Below, piece by piece: positions 48,290 through 60,435 of a stretch of DNA of 64,000 nt. Under the pieces are notes generated by a model. It searched no databases, was not told where the DNA came from, and saw nothing but the letters and a program-made list of their open reading frames with translations. This DNA comes from Cryptococcus deneoformans JEC21. Its lineage: Eukaryota; Basidiomycota; Tremellomycetes; Tremellales; Cryptococcaceae. Numbering within the stretch: position 1 is the first letter of the stretch; the number at the start of each line of letters is the position of its first letter. The DNA is taken from contig NC_006682.1 in the NCBI RefSeq assembly GCF_000091045.1, positions 62,001-126,000 on the forward strand, written 5' to 3'. The position numbers and the translations under genes were made by a program.

Positions 48290-51200
48290 TTTCCGGCTAT
48301 ACACAGGGTCGACGACTTAAGTCCTTTATAGCTGTAATGAACAAGAGAAACTAGCCGCACAGTGGATAGGACCAACAATATATACGTCGTTGGTTAAATA
48401 GCGCTGAACCGAGGTGTTATCTGATGAAGTAAACAAAAGTCCCGAGCCGGCGGGGGAAGTGGGGGAAAGGTCGGCGAGTTGGCTGCCACTCTTTTCACTC
48501 GTCCTTCTGCCACGAATAGGAGGGCAGATAATTATAAAAAATTTAGAATACCACTTGAATCACCAGTAATAACTGCTTTAAAGCTGGAATCAGCTGATGA
48601 TAAAATGGGAAGAAGATGACGAGAGCCAGACGTACGGAATTAATGATGATCACTCCTGGAATCTTTTGGCGTTGTGGTTTTCGAAAGATTGACTTTGGTC
48701 GTCGTCGCAAGGTCGCTAGATAGCGGACGTTCACAGTACTTTCTTTGTTACCGCGCGAAAAGAATTGGCCACCAGCGACGGTGAGGAAGTCTGTCGTTCG
48801 GACTCAAAGAGACAATCTATATGTGAGTCCGGGACTTGATATGACAATCGTAACGTTTAATAATGTTGTCGACAAGCGACTGATCGCTGATCCTCTTCCT
48901 TTGCGCCGGTTGATGACCTCCTTCGAGCCGTATTGAGGCTTCCAAAGCAAAACTTTTGGTGGAGCGCGGCTAACGAATCGTCAAAAGATAATGCTTGGAA
49001 GGGGGGAGTCAAAAGAGGTGGTGAAATTTGACCGAGAGCAGTGACCAGCACATGGGGGAATTTGAGTTGCAAAGCCGAAACAAGGCGAATATCGGCCTTT
49101 AGAACCGTTTACGAAGATCACCTTTCGGGGGAAGGAAGTTATTAAAAACCTGCGAACTTCTGCCAAACGAGTGACGGACAGGACATGTCCGAAATGTTTG
49201 TCGGAAATAAACCGGAAGCTGCCCAGCCGGAGGGCGGAATCGCTGTTTGTTACGACCGCCGTTGGGAATGTGGATACGTGAGTGGCAGTGTTTCGAATTT
49301 CAACAAAAAGAAGAGGAAGGAGTTTTTGCGTTGGGTTGTCAAGTTGTGAAGTGTAGAAGGCATCCGATACCCATCTATAGAAGCCCTGGAGACAAGGAAC
49401 TGGTAAATAACCCAACCGCTAACAATTTTCACCGTCCTCCCGTCGTTAAGCTGCAGCTCAAGGATTAAAAAAGGCACGGTCGCAGATCTTCCGCTGATTT
49501 CTGGAAAGGCGGTTCCGGAACGCTACAAACGCACGATCCTTCTATTACAGCAAGGCGCGCGGCAGTCGACAAATGGGAAGGAAGGCGGGAAAAATGGTAA
49601 ATAAAGAGAAGCGAGCAATAAGAAAACGATTATGGCGGAGAAGGTCAATCCTAAATCGTTCACTTGCGCTCTCCACTTTCGTCGCCACAGCGCTCATAGC
49701 AGCTCCTTCGAATGGTTCTACTATCTTTACCCCGATGATCTGCAGAACGGAGCTTCTTGAGTGCTTGTTGCACGCTGCTGGGTCATAATGTATGTAGTCT
49801 GACTACTGGTAATGCATCTTTTCTCCACCACTAATTCGACTGCCATACTTCCTGCTTGCTCTACTATATGAAAGTCGTCTTTACTTCTATGGTACTGTAT
49901 ACTCATTAAACAAGTCTCCAAATGAATCACCCACAGACGACTTGAAGCTAGTTTCGGCGGCAGCGCGAATCGACATCTGTCTTAGTAGTCTCTCCCATCA
50001 TCCCGCCCCCCCCGCTCTCTCATTTCTTGATACCACACAAGGGTCTACGTCAAGTCAAATCACGCATGGCAAGGTTGATGTATTGTAATAATGATGAGAG
50101 TACCAACCATCCCTTCTATTAACGCACGGTCTACCTAAAATTAGCGAAGGTAGAGAGCATTAGCAAGATGATGGTATTTATTGCCTTTGCGCCTCGCCCC
50201 ACGTGAGAATTTATCAAAAACTTTGGTAAATAGAGGAAGGTGTAAAAGAAAAAGGACAGACACCGAACAGAAGATGGTGGGAAGACTTGGGCGAATGCAG
50301 AAGATGGGAAGAGGCGAGATGGACCAGCGTTCTCGTTTATACATTTTATTATGCAAGATCGCCACAAAGTGCAACCGCCGGCCTTAATAAGCGAGCGGCA
50401 AGCGATGGCATTCCCATCTGTTTATCGTCGCACGCACGCTTCATTCTTCATATAATTTTCATTAATTTAACTAAGTTATTTAAGTAAGCGGCTTATCAAT
50501 GACCAATACTGGTCAATGGATTATCCCGATGCGATTGTGATCATTTGTGGTGGAGGCTTTATTTTGTTTGGGCAACTTGTAGGATCATCATCACCACACC
50601 TTCCTACGTTTATAGTATCCGTCGGTTGTCTGTTCTACTGCTAAGTTGTTGCGATGAAGCAAGAGGAAGGAATCCCAAGTAGTAGGTAGTTGCGTGCTGA
50701 GCGGACAAGTCTTTGTCAAAGAAGATTGAGAGTTTAAGAGAGAATAGAGATGGCATGTTGGTAAATAACAAAGTGTACGTAGTAGTATCGATCTACTCGA
50801 TCGCCATCTTAGGTACCTTTTCCATCCCCGTTTGTCCGTGGGACTCGCACTATGAACATTGTGTACCTAATAGGTACATGCCTACGTAGTATACAGCGGA
50901 CTCGGTCCGCCCCCCCTCGTCCCATGACCCATCCTCCGTCGTCCACCACTCCCGTTATCCTTACATCAAATGCTCTTTTGTTCTCTGCAGCGAGGCAAAT
51001 CTCTTACGTAACGACAAAAAGACAGGACGTGAGGAACCTGATGATGATAGTAGCCTATAAATAAGCGAAAGTAACGAATGGAAAGCTGGGGTGAGAATGA
51101 AGCCACAGTCCAGGCACCAGCGATGTTTATCTCCTAATACGGTATTTTTCAAGCTAAAAATTTCCCCTGATCTTTTTGATCTAGAGTTTGACGACTGCAC

Positions 51201-52661
51201 CCGAGGCCCGATACACTTTTCGCAGCGCTCTTTAGTGTGAGGAACGTCCAATCTGGTTCAGAGTGGCTTTTTCATCTTGTTGCATCGCCTAGACGTCTAT
51301 TACGATCTTGCTCGAAGAGAGAAAGTCAGTTGGCGAGGACTTTATAAAGTCTTCAAAATCCAAATATCTTCCTCGCCTTCCGAAGAAACTTGGGCTACCC
51401 CTTCGACCAGGCATCCTGATAAGGAACGCAACAACAGAGCGCTTTTTGTTCTCTTCCGTTTTGAGTTCTCACCGGTATCACAAGAAAGAAAGTCTTTCGA
51501 CATTTCACACCTATTTTCTGTGAGGCTGTCTCGATCTTATATTGCTTGGAAGCCCTTCGCTTTGATCTTTGAGACTCATAGAAAACAGTTACATCGGGCG
51601 CTAGTAAGTTCACATTTTCCACATCCTCGGCCTTAACAACTCTTCGGCTTCCCGCTTTGTTCTCGTTATATCCCATCCACCCTACATCACATCACACACA
51701 ATGCCTTGTGTTGGGGCCCATCTTTCCTGTATTTGCTGATGGCCTGACATAGCCTGGCATTTTCAGGCGGTTACAGTACGGATAATTTTGACCGTTAACA
51801 ACCCCATTTGTATCCTCGTCGCATTTTTTTTCCTTTTTCGTATCTCTATCCTTATATCTCGACGCTTTACGACCTCTGCCGAAAGGGCAATCTATCTGCT
51901 TTTAGTATCAGGTACTGCACCTGACGACCGGCCATCAACCATCAAAGACTCATCAATCATCACCTCTCCTAATCACGTCGTAACTCGATTGATCGGCGAA
52001 ACAATCAGTGAGTCAGGGCCTCTGAATGTCGTGAAACTCTTTGCTTCTTCAAGTGTGGCTTGGCTATGGCTGTGATATTTTTCGAGCTTTAGCAATGATA
52101 CGCTACCCACGGTCTTATTTGATCTACCCTTACAAAGGAATGGAAGCCTATCAGCTCCCATGGGGCATGTGAGATCCAAAACCCTCGACGCCACCGCCCA
52201 TGCAATCGCTCGGGAGCTGTGAGCATGCTCTTGTCTCTCTTTGGAGCTAGCGCGCTCTCATTTCGGGTTTGCTCTGTTTTCCTTCCTTCTTCACCTCCGT
52301 TTTCCCTTACTGGGCAAGCGTTTCAGGTCCTAGGCGACGGCAATCACGAGGGGACGTGCGTTGCGATGGGAGCTTGAAGACATTATTGCCATCAATCATC
52401 AATCACAGTTACTTAATCATCGACGGATCATGGTTTTCTCCGCTTCTCTTCTACATCTTACGTGACGGCAAGCCAGTGCATAAATATTCGGAGCTTTTCA
52501 GTTGTCATCTGCTTTCCCCATCCATCTTTTCGTTCTCATCCTTTTTTTCCATTTAGTCGTGTTATTAAGGTACTTTATGCCTGGAACCATAGCCATACTG
52601 CATGACCCTTAGCCTACACGACAGCTAATTCACAAATCTTGCCGCTCAGACATTTCACATC
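48290..52661. other. 4.4-kb gene-poor region
   Basis: Between the MAK32-like kinase and the NCS1 permease I see no frame with coding character on either strand. The longest frames (minus 48981-49415, plus 51277-51636) start with non-ATG codons or lack any ordered protein look. Pyrimidine-rich stretches and AT-rich patches (for example near 50450-50490) occur. A run of C lies at 50007-50015 and another near 50910. It could hold long promoters, an untranslated RNA gene or old transposon DNA too decayed to read. Confidence 0.5.
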
Positions 52662-54758
52662 ATGCCTATCAAATTCTCCAAGCCAGACACCAAAAAGTGG
52701 TTTACGTTGGATTATTGGCGACTCGACACTCCTCCGGCCTCCTATGCAACTCATGATGGTTGGAGTAACGCGGATGTCGATGTTGTTCCTGTGGAGCAAC
52801 GGAACTGGCGAGCGTGAGTATCACGAAGTATTATCAAATGGCGAAGCCTAATCCTTCAATAGTATCAACTACCTCTTCTTGTGGTTGGCTGATGGTGCCA
52901 ATGTTGGCACTATGCAACAAGCCGGCTCTATTGTCTCTCTTGGTTTGAGTTGGAGAGAGGCTTCTGTCGCCATGTCAGTTCAATGGCAAGCTACAAGGGT
53001 TATCGGCTGATCTATCATCTAGCGCCATCGGCAACATTATTATTGCTGTCGCGGTCACCCTTAACGGTGTGATTGGCTCTCGACACCATGTCCCCTTTTC
53101 CATTGCCTCTCGTGCTTCACTTGGTTTTTACTTTTCTTATTTTGCCGTCATTTCCCGTCTCGTCCTGGGTCTTATCTATTTCGGGTGAGTTCTTTCCAAG
53201 GTCCACGCCCATCACTTTCTAATCTGCGCAGTATTAATACATTCATTGGTGCATCTTGCACCCTCATCTGTCTCGAAGCTATCTGGCCTCAGCTCAAGAC
53301 CTACAACAATACCATCCCCACTTCCCAGGGTGTTACTAGCAACAAGATGATTGCATACTTTGTCTTCTGGGCAAGTGCGTATTTTTAATCTGCGCGCCAT
53401 TGAAGTACTGTGCTGAAGATGTCTTCAGTTCAATTCCCACTCGTGATGATCCCCCCTAGGAAAATGCGATGGTTATTCTTCGTCAAGTCTCTCTTTGCTA
53501 TCGTTGCTGCTTTCGCCACTCTCGGCTGGGCTGTTAAGCAGGCTGGCGGTGGCGGTCCCATCTTTCAGCAACACACCGCTCTCACAGGCTCTGCCAAGTC
53601 TTGGGCTTGGTTGGCCGGTATCAACGTTGCTATCTCCGGTAAAACCACTCTTGCCATCAACATTGTAAGTTTAACCGCACTCTGTTGGCGACTTTTGCTG
53701 ATGTTTCGTAGCCTGACTTGACTCGATATGCGCGAAAGACTAGTGACGCCTACTGGCAGATTATCTTCATCCCTATCGTCTACTGGGTATTTTCCTTCAT
53801 TGGTATCGTCATTGCTTCTGCTGGCCAGGTAAGTCATATGTTCCACTCAATCGCCATATGCTAATCATATTCAGGCCATTTACGGCACCCTTTACTGGGA
53901 TCCCACTAGTATCGTCGCCCTCTGGACCTCTCGAGCCGGAGCCTTTTTCGTCGCTTTTGCCTTCGGTTTCGCCACTCTCGGTACTAACATCTCTACTAAT
54001 TCTATCGCCACATCTAACGATTTTGCATTCCTTATTCCCAAGTGGCTGAATATCAAGCGAGGCGCCTTCATTACCTCTCTTGTGGGAGGTTGGGCCACTT
54101 GCCCTTGGAAGATCCAAGCTAGTGCGACTTGTGAGTTGCATATCATCTCATACCTTGCTTTCTCATTACTAATTGTATCTTTCTGTAGCCTTGACCACCT
54201 TCTTGTCAGGTTACATCATTGTCTTGGCTCCATTGGCAGTAAGTCTGCTTCTGTCTCCACCATCTACGCTCACTGACATACAATGATCTTTAGGCCATCA
54301 TGATTGTGGACTACTGGGTCCTTCGTAAGACCCACTTACACGTCCCTATGCTCTATCAAAATGAAGGCATTTACAAATACACCTGGGGCATCAACTGGCG
54401 AGCTTTTGTAACTCTTGTGGTTGTTATCCCCGTCAATCTCCCTGGTCTTATCCATGCCATCAACCCCAAAGTTCCCATCGGCAACTTCAGCTACTTCTGT
54501 ACGTTCGCAGGTTACTTATTAATAGGACAAGGCTAACTTAATTATGCAGACAAGGCCTCTTGGCTCACATCTTTCTTCATCGCCACTGGAGTCTATCTTA
54601 TCCTTTCTTCCATCTTCCCTCCTACCTCTACTTTCGTTGAAGCCACCGTCGAGAGCATGGATGAGGACATTTCAGACCCCATGACCGATTCCAAGGGCTG
54701 GGAGAAGGAAAACGGGCGAGAGTCTGACAGGAACTACCCCATCATCAACTCTGTCTAA
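52662..54758 (+). CDS. NCS1-family nucleobase/allantoin permease
   Basis: Ten exons join in frame to 546 aa: 52662-52813, 52863-52973, 53023-53184, 53232-53374, 53429-53664, 53712-53828, 53875-54130, 54189-54238, 54294-54498 and 54550-54758. The start MPIKFSKPDTKKW is chosen because it is the first ATG of the frame. About twelve membrane segments follow the amphipathic lead-in NADVDVVPVEQRNW. Family landmarks: FLWLADGANVGTMQQAG, FSIASRASLGFYFSYFAV, INIPDLTRYARKTSDAYWQ, NISTNSIATSNDF and IVDYWVLRK. The group (yeast FUR4, DAL4, FUI1, THI7) brings in uracil, allantoin, uridine or thiamine with protons. The exact substrate is not predicted. The C-terminal tail is acidic (ESMDEDISDPMTDSKG), like the regulated endocytosis tails of these carriers. 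Confidence 0.93.
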
Positions 54759-55458
54759 GTTTCATGTCGCCATACCGCACCAGAAAGAGAATAGAATATC
54801 TTTATCAAGAGGATTTTTGTGAACAGTAAAAATATCGTTTACATTCTTTCACATTACTTGTTTTTATAGCTTTTGATCTATCAGAGGATAGTGACATTTG
54901 TGTTATATATGGGATGTCATGAACTTATAATTATAACTCAATTTATACTTCGTTTTTGGGTTTTTGGTATGCACTATATGTTTTATGATCGACGTATTTA
55001 CTCGCGAGGCATCTCTATATGTCCTCTGGTAGAGAGTCTTCTGGTAGGGATAAAACTAGAGAGGCCATTTGTTCACTGCGTGACATGTGTGTCCCATGGC
55101 TTCAAACTATTGCTCTGCATTTTATGCCACACTGGCGAGTTGCATGATGAGAAGAAAGGTTGTTACTGCTTACCCAGTTACTTCCTATGCGCGCTTTCGG
55201 TTGACTAGACACTGATGATAGCATCTTATCTACCCATTATTATGCCGTGCATGTATTCTTTCGTTGACAAACAAGGGAGGCAGAAAGGAAGAGCCGGAGC
55301 TGTCTGTCACTAATCACATAATTCTTCTCTGCCACAAACGCCAAACACCTCACGTTTCTATGCCAGGACATTTGTACAACGATCGTCTTCATCTAATTTC
55401 TTCCTCGTCCACCATATCAATCAAATGTTACCGCTTTCTCTCTTTTCTACCACCTCAG
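54759..55458. other. Convergent intergenic region
   Basis: About 700 bases between the NCS1 permease and the alcohol dehydrogenase, which point at each other. It is AT-rich and should hold both 3' ends. No gene seen. Confidence 0.5.
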
Positions 55459-56978
55459 TCAAATGTTACAACCAGTTTCCCATGCATATCCGGCTACACC
55501 TAAATTAACAACGCACAGGATTATTCTCCAGCAACTTACCTGGTGATAAACGGTGAGCAAATCGTTTACTTCATCGAGTGAAAATGTCCTAATCTTGCTT
55601 TTCACGTTTTTCATTGACGCTAGCTCAAGGAGCTCCTTGGTAACTTCTATAGTAGCGCAGAATCCACCTACGACCCGTATATCCCGCAAGACAATGTCTT
55701 TCCAATCAATTTCAATCATCTAAAAGGTCTTTCAGCATAGGACCTGTGGAAAGAAAAGAGATGCTTGCGTGTTACTTACAGGCTGGTTGCAGCAGCTCAA
55801 AGCTACAACAACGCCATGTTTTGCTGTCATCTTGAATGCATAATCAAACTCATGCGCTTGGGGGCCTGTCATACTGTCAGCATAAAGTTCAGCGAAGTTG
55901 GCTTTGCCAAGTCTCACCAGTCACCAGCATTGCATCCACGCCTCTCAATAGTTTCTCAGGGAACATTTCTTCGATCGCCTTGAGACCCTCCTCAACAGTG
56001 TGATCAGAGGAAAGGGTGAGATCAGGGGACAGAGAGCCAAGTGCTCTGATATGTTCAAGTGGTTGAGGGCGATTGTCGATCGCAATGACTTGGTGGCCCT
56101 TTCATTCATAGTCAATACGCTTCCGGAGGTCATTTAGACAGCGAATCGGAAGACGTGCCATGGCTTTGGCGAATTGAACACCAAGACTACCCAGTGCACC
56201 TATTCCGTAGATGCCCACTACCGATTTCGGGGGGAGTTTGGCAGCTTTCAACCTGTGCGATTTCAGTCTCTTCGTTCTGCAGGATGTCGCAAATAGCCCC
56301 ACCCATTGTACACTCTGAAGGGGTGGAGTTAGGTGCTGGCTTTACCGATCAAGGGTGAAAGTTACTGACGTAGCCCCAGAGCACATAAAAGCTGCAGCCT
56401 GAGCAAAGTCGATATTTTCCGGGACATGTAGTGTGAAACGTTGGTCAACAATCATGTACTCCGCAAAGGCGCCATCAACATTGCTAATGTGTTGGCAAAG
56501 TCCTCAGCATTCCGTCTAGGAAACACTTGTCAAAGTACTTTACAATCCGTTCATTTTAATGTTATCACAGAACACGGCGCTGTTGTTCTTGCACTCTCCA
56601 CACCCCCCTGCGCGTATTATTGATTGACATTCCAAACTAAAGAGACAAAAACTCACCACAGGGCTCCCTAAAGAGGAGAGCCGCGACTCTGTCTCCTACG
56701 GTAAAGTTTGTAACATCTCCCCCCGTAGCCTCAACTAGGCCAGCTCCTTCATGGCCACCTGTGAGGGGTAGGGGGGAGCCAGTGTAGCCCATTTTGACAG
56801 CTTCATCCTGACCATCTAGTTGGCACTCGAGGCAAGATAAGGCAGATGAACGACATACTGTGTGGCAGAAGCCGGCTGCCTTGACGCGAAGCAGAATCTG
56901 ATTGCCTTGAGGGACTGGCTTTGGTATGTCGGTGACCTTGTAAGGGGCTTCAAATCCCACGATTTGAGCTGCTTTCAT
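55459..56978 (-). CDS. Zinc-containing alcohol dehydrogenase (MDR family), possibly impaired
   Basis: The chain opens MKAAQIVGFEAPYKVTDIPK. Supported exons: 56978-56657 (with a possible in-frame 33-nt intron at 56826-56858), 56607-56544, 56483-56370, 56314-56303 (12 nt), 56276-56155, 56088-55918, 55865-55780 and 55719-55540. Catalytic zinc ligands are in AAGFCHT and LTGGHEGAG; the structural zinc cluster is CGGCGECKNNSAVFC. The Rossmann motif is GIYGIGALGSLG and the NAD-selecting Asp is in IAIDNRP. Two places do not splice cleanly. Around 56102-56154 the natural-looking acceptor breaks frame, and only a later AAG (ending 56089) keeps it, which shortens the loop. At the end, splicing a 40-nt intron gives a stop at 55494, while reading through gives the family-like VAGYAWETGCNI with a stop at 55459. 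It may be functional or recently damaged. Confidence 0.7.
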
Positions 56979-57358
56979 TGATTTTCGTTTCAGATGGTTG
57001 ATGGGCTGACCTATGGGAGAGTAGAAGATGTGGCGGGTTAGAAAGCAGGTGCGGCCTCCATCATTTATATCAGTGTCATTGGGGCCCGGGCAACCGGCAT
57101 TGGGCGAGTCACCATTTCACGTTAGTGATACACATGACAAGGCCAAAAGATTGAAGTGGTGTAGGCTCGACACAAGCCCTTCGACGGACATTCGCCGGTC
57201 TCCGGTCAGAGGAGGGGCTCCACTGTCCCGGGCGCTTGTGTCAAGCCTACTGTAATGAGCCGGACCCGTTTTGAGTGTTATCACTGGTCAGACATCAAGA
57301 AGCTACTTAAGGGGCTTTTGTGTATAGTGCTACCTTCTTCAACATTCTGAGTCCCGCA
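56979..57358. promoter_or_regulatory. Divergent promoter between ADH and fusion-enzyme gene
   Basis: 380 bases between two divergent ATGs. A pair of inverted GC-rich blocks is seen: AGGCTCGACACAAGC (57161-57175) and GGGCGCTTGTGTCAAGCCTA (57231-57250) can form a stem over part of their length. No gene seen. Confidence 0.4.
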
Positions 57359-59913
57359 ATGACCGACCATGTTTCAAGCGTCCAACAGGACGAACAACAA
57401 TATGACTGTAAGTGTTGCCTGCTCGTGTTCTTGTATCTCATCTAGGAGTTCAGTGTCTGATTTTTTGCTTTTCCCACAGTCTTTCTCTATGGTACCCTCT
57501 GTGTACCTGCTGTACTTGCCAAAGTATTGGGACATAAATGCAAAAACATCACTTTTCAGGACGCTCTTCTACCTGTACGTTTTGCAGGTAATCGGCGGAG
57601 AGCGACTAACGCGCTATTTATAGGGCTACACCAGGCACAAAGTCAAGAATGAGATGTATCCGGCCGTAATCGATAAAGCCCGTACTGATCAACTTCTGAA
57701 AGATAAGTGAGTCCCGAAGTTCCGAAAAGTCTGTATGGGACGCTGAAGGAAATGTAGCCCTCCGAACGCTAATGAAGTCAATACTCGAGGAACCTACGTA
57801 AAGGGCCTCTCCTACGCCGATGTCCACGCTCTTGACATGTTTGAAGGAGAAGAGTACTCTCGTCTCCGCCTGCCACTGCAAACCCTCTCACAACCCGCCA
57901 ACATTCAAGAACTTCCCACCGAGCTCGTCAATCCTACCGCTCGCGAGGGGCCTGCTTTCAAATCTTCCTCTGTCGAGGACGAGCCTGTAGATGCCGAGAA
58001 GAAGGATATGGTGGAGGGGTGGGTGTACGTCTGGGCTGGATCTTTGGAGAGGCTTGTCCCCCAGATATGGCAGTTCGAAGCGTTCATTAGGGCAAAAGCA
58101 TCGGAGTGGAATGATCTTCCGGAAGAGTGGTTTATCAGCCTTCCCCCGGATGGCGAGCTACAGCCCCCCGCCATTGAGAGAGAAGGATTGCAAGGAGAAG
58201 AAGAGGAGATTGAGGATGGGGATCAATCGAAGCTCAAAGGGAGAACGGCTGAAGGGTTCGAGGAGTTTGGCAAGGGAATGTTAAAGCACTGGGCTTTTCG
58301 TCCTGGATGTAAGTTTCATTTGCCAAAGCTAAAGAGCCGACTTGTACTAATAAGATCAGATGTCAATCTCAATCACGGTTCTTATGGTTCACCTCCTCGG
58401 CATGTTTTAAACTATATGCGAGATCTTTCTGAAGAAATCGAGTCATGTCCTGACCTCTTCCTGCGTCGTACCTACTTGCCACTCCTCAATGAAACTCGCC
58501 AAAAAGTCGCAGACATCATTGGTGCCGAGCAAGGAGAGGTGGTTTTGGTTCCCAATACGACACATGGCGTGTTCAATGTGCTGCAGAACATCAAATGGGA
58601 TGAGGGCGATATTATTGTAATCTGTAAGTTATTTATCTTCTGTTTCAAATGTTACTGGAACTCCGACGTAGATTCAACGACATATGGCGCTGTCGCACAG
58701 ATGGCAAAGCACTTTGCCGATGTTCTCCCCATTTCCCTCCACATTGTGTCCCTCACCTTTCCTTGCACCCACGCAGAGATTCTCACCGCTACCGAAGACG
58801 TATTGGCCCAGTATAATAAGGTGGCGATTCCCAATTACACCGGACAAAGTAGGGCCGAAGGTAAAGATGGGAACCACCAGAGAGTTAGGGCGGTGCTGTG
58901 TGACGTTTTAGCCAGTATGCCAGGGTAAGTTGGTCTTGTTCATGTTTTGTGCCATTATCACTCATGAGACCCAGCGTGCTGTATCCATGGGAGAAAGTAG
59001 TGACCCTTTGCAAGAAGTATGGTGCACTCTCCATCATCGATGGTGCGCACGCCATTGGTCAGATTCCTTTAGATGTCAAGAAGGCCGATTGTGACTTTTT
59101 CGTTTCTGTATGTCAAACATCCTCTACAATGCATCAGGATGCTGACAGAGGATAAAGAATTGCCATAAATGGCTCATGGCTCATCGCGGTGCAGCACTAC
59201 TTTATGTCCCCACACATAATCAGTACCTCATGCGGACTTCCATCCCGACATCTGCAGGATATGAGTCTAGCAAGTATCCTACTCCTGGGGGAGTGAGATG
59301 TTGGGATTGGGCCTCTCAAGTAGGTCTTTTGTTAATGCTATTGTTCATACAGGGATGGTCACTGATGAGCTGGAACAGTATGAGTGGACAGGTACACAGA
59401 ACTGGACTCCTCTCTTCTCGGTTTTGTCTGCTATAGAATTTAGAAAGTCAATCGGTGGGGAACAAAGGATAATGGATTATTGTCAATCGCTTGCAACTGA
59501 GTGCGTCTCGATTGCTTCTTCTGCTGACCTGCACTGATATCATGACAGAGGAGGCAAAAGGCTTAAGAAAAAATGGGGTCCTCTTACCAGCATAATGGAC
59601 ACCAAACCCCCTTCTCTTAGTGTTGCTATGGTAAACCTTTCTCTTCCTCACATCCCTGCACCCAATGATGCTGCCGACCAAGTGAAACAACTTTGTTACT
59701 TTGAAGAAGGGATGTATGAGGCAAACTGTTTCGCAGCCTGTTATGTGCATGGTGGAAAGTGGTGGGTCAGGTTCTCAGCTCAGGTATGGAATGATGTGAG
59801 TGTTTTTCTATGTTGGATGCTGGGAATGAAAGTGCTGATGGGAGTAGTTGAGTGATTTTGAGTATGTTGGAAAGGTGCTAGAGAAACTATGTCTGGAAAT
59901 CAAGTATGTCTGA
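57359..59913 (+). CDS. AIG2/GGCT-like domain fused to class V PLP aminotransferase (isopenicillin-N-epimerase-like)
   Basis: Eleven exons join in frame to 674 aa: 57359-57407, 57480-57574, 57624-57706, 57758-58308, 58360-58623, 58672-58924, 58975-59107, 59158-59319, 59379-59500, 59549-59795 and 59848-59913. Residues about 16-230 look like the AIG2/gamma-glutamylcyclotransferase fold: YDFFLYGTLCVPAVLAKVLG, GYTRHKVKNEMYPAVI, TRGTYVKGLSY and the LDMFEGEEYSRL segment that carries the usual acidic residue. From about 247 a class V aminotransferase fold begins: GYVNLNHGSYGSPP, FLRRTYLPLLNETR, VPNTTHGVFNVLQ, SIIDGAHAIGQIP and the PLP-lysine site SNCHKWLMAHRG (Lys at about 432). The second half resembles isopenicillin-N epimerase/cysteine desulfurase-like enzymes; true activity is unknown. 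One transcript spanning both is supported because exon 4 (57758-58308) carries the end of the first and the linker to the second domain. Confidence 0.85.
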
Positions 59914-60435
59914 GACCTGGTATTATTTTTACATATAGGCTGATCATGAGTAGAAATGGCAAATATCTTGAACAAAAGAGTGTCAAACCAGTGAGTGATG
60001 TGCCCAAACAGGACAAATGATCGTTTTCCACAACCAGAGACACAGTGAAATTTGTAAATCTTGTGTCAGCAACTTGTCTACCATTCTTCTGCCTACTATC
60101 TGGTTCAATCTTATTTGCTTGTCAAGCATGATATCTCAAGAATCAAATGGGATGAATTGCTCAAGGTGACGCCATTCTGTAGCATCTCATGCACCTGATG
60201 TGAAATGTATTTTGTATGATTTCATGTCTACCTGGTAATCTGTGAAACTAAATCTTTGTGCAGTTTATCCAATCAGGCTTTTCTTAGTAGAAGAATCGCT
60301 TATCAGGCCTCGACTATATTGGTGGGCATCATGAGGGTCATACATTCATGTAGCCAATCCATCTTTCATTAACCTGGTCCCAATTGCCTCTACAATGCAT
60401 CGTTAAATCTCCCCTCACACTGTAAAGATAGTGAA
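59914..60435. other. AT-rich intergenic DNA, probably old transposon sequence
   Basis: About 520 bases after the fusion gene. The minus strand continues the MULE-like relic in short broken frames, for example LQCEGRFNDAL just below 60435, so much of it may be the decayed remainder of that transposase. Confidence 0.4.

Noticed and set aside
51277..51636. 119-codon plus-strand frame in the gene-poor region
   Set aside because: It begins with a non-ATG codon and has a composition expected of translated intergenic DNA.
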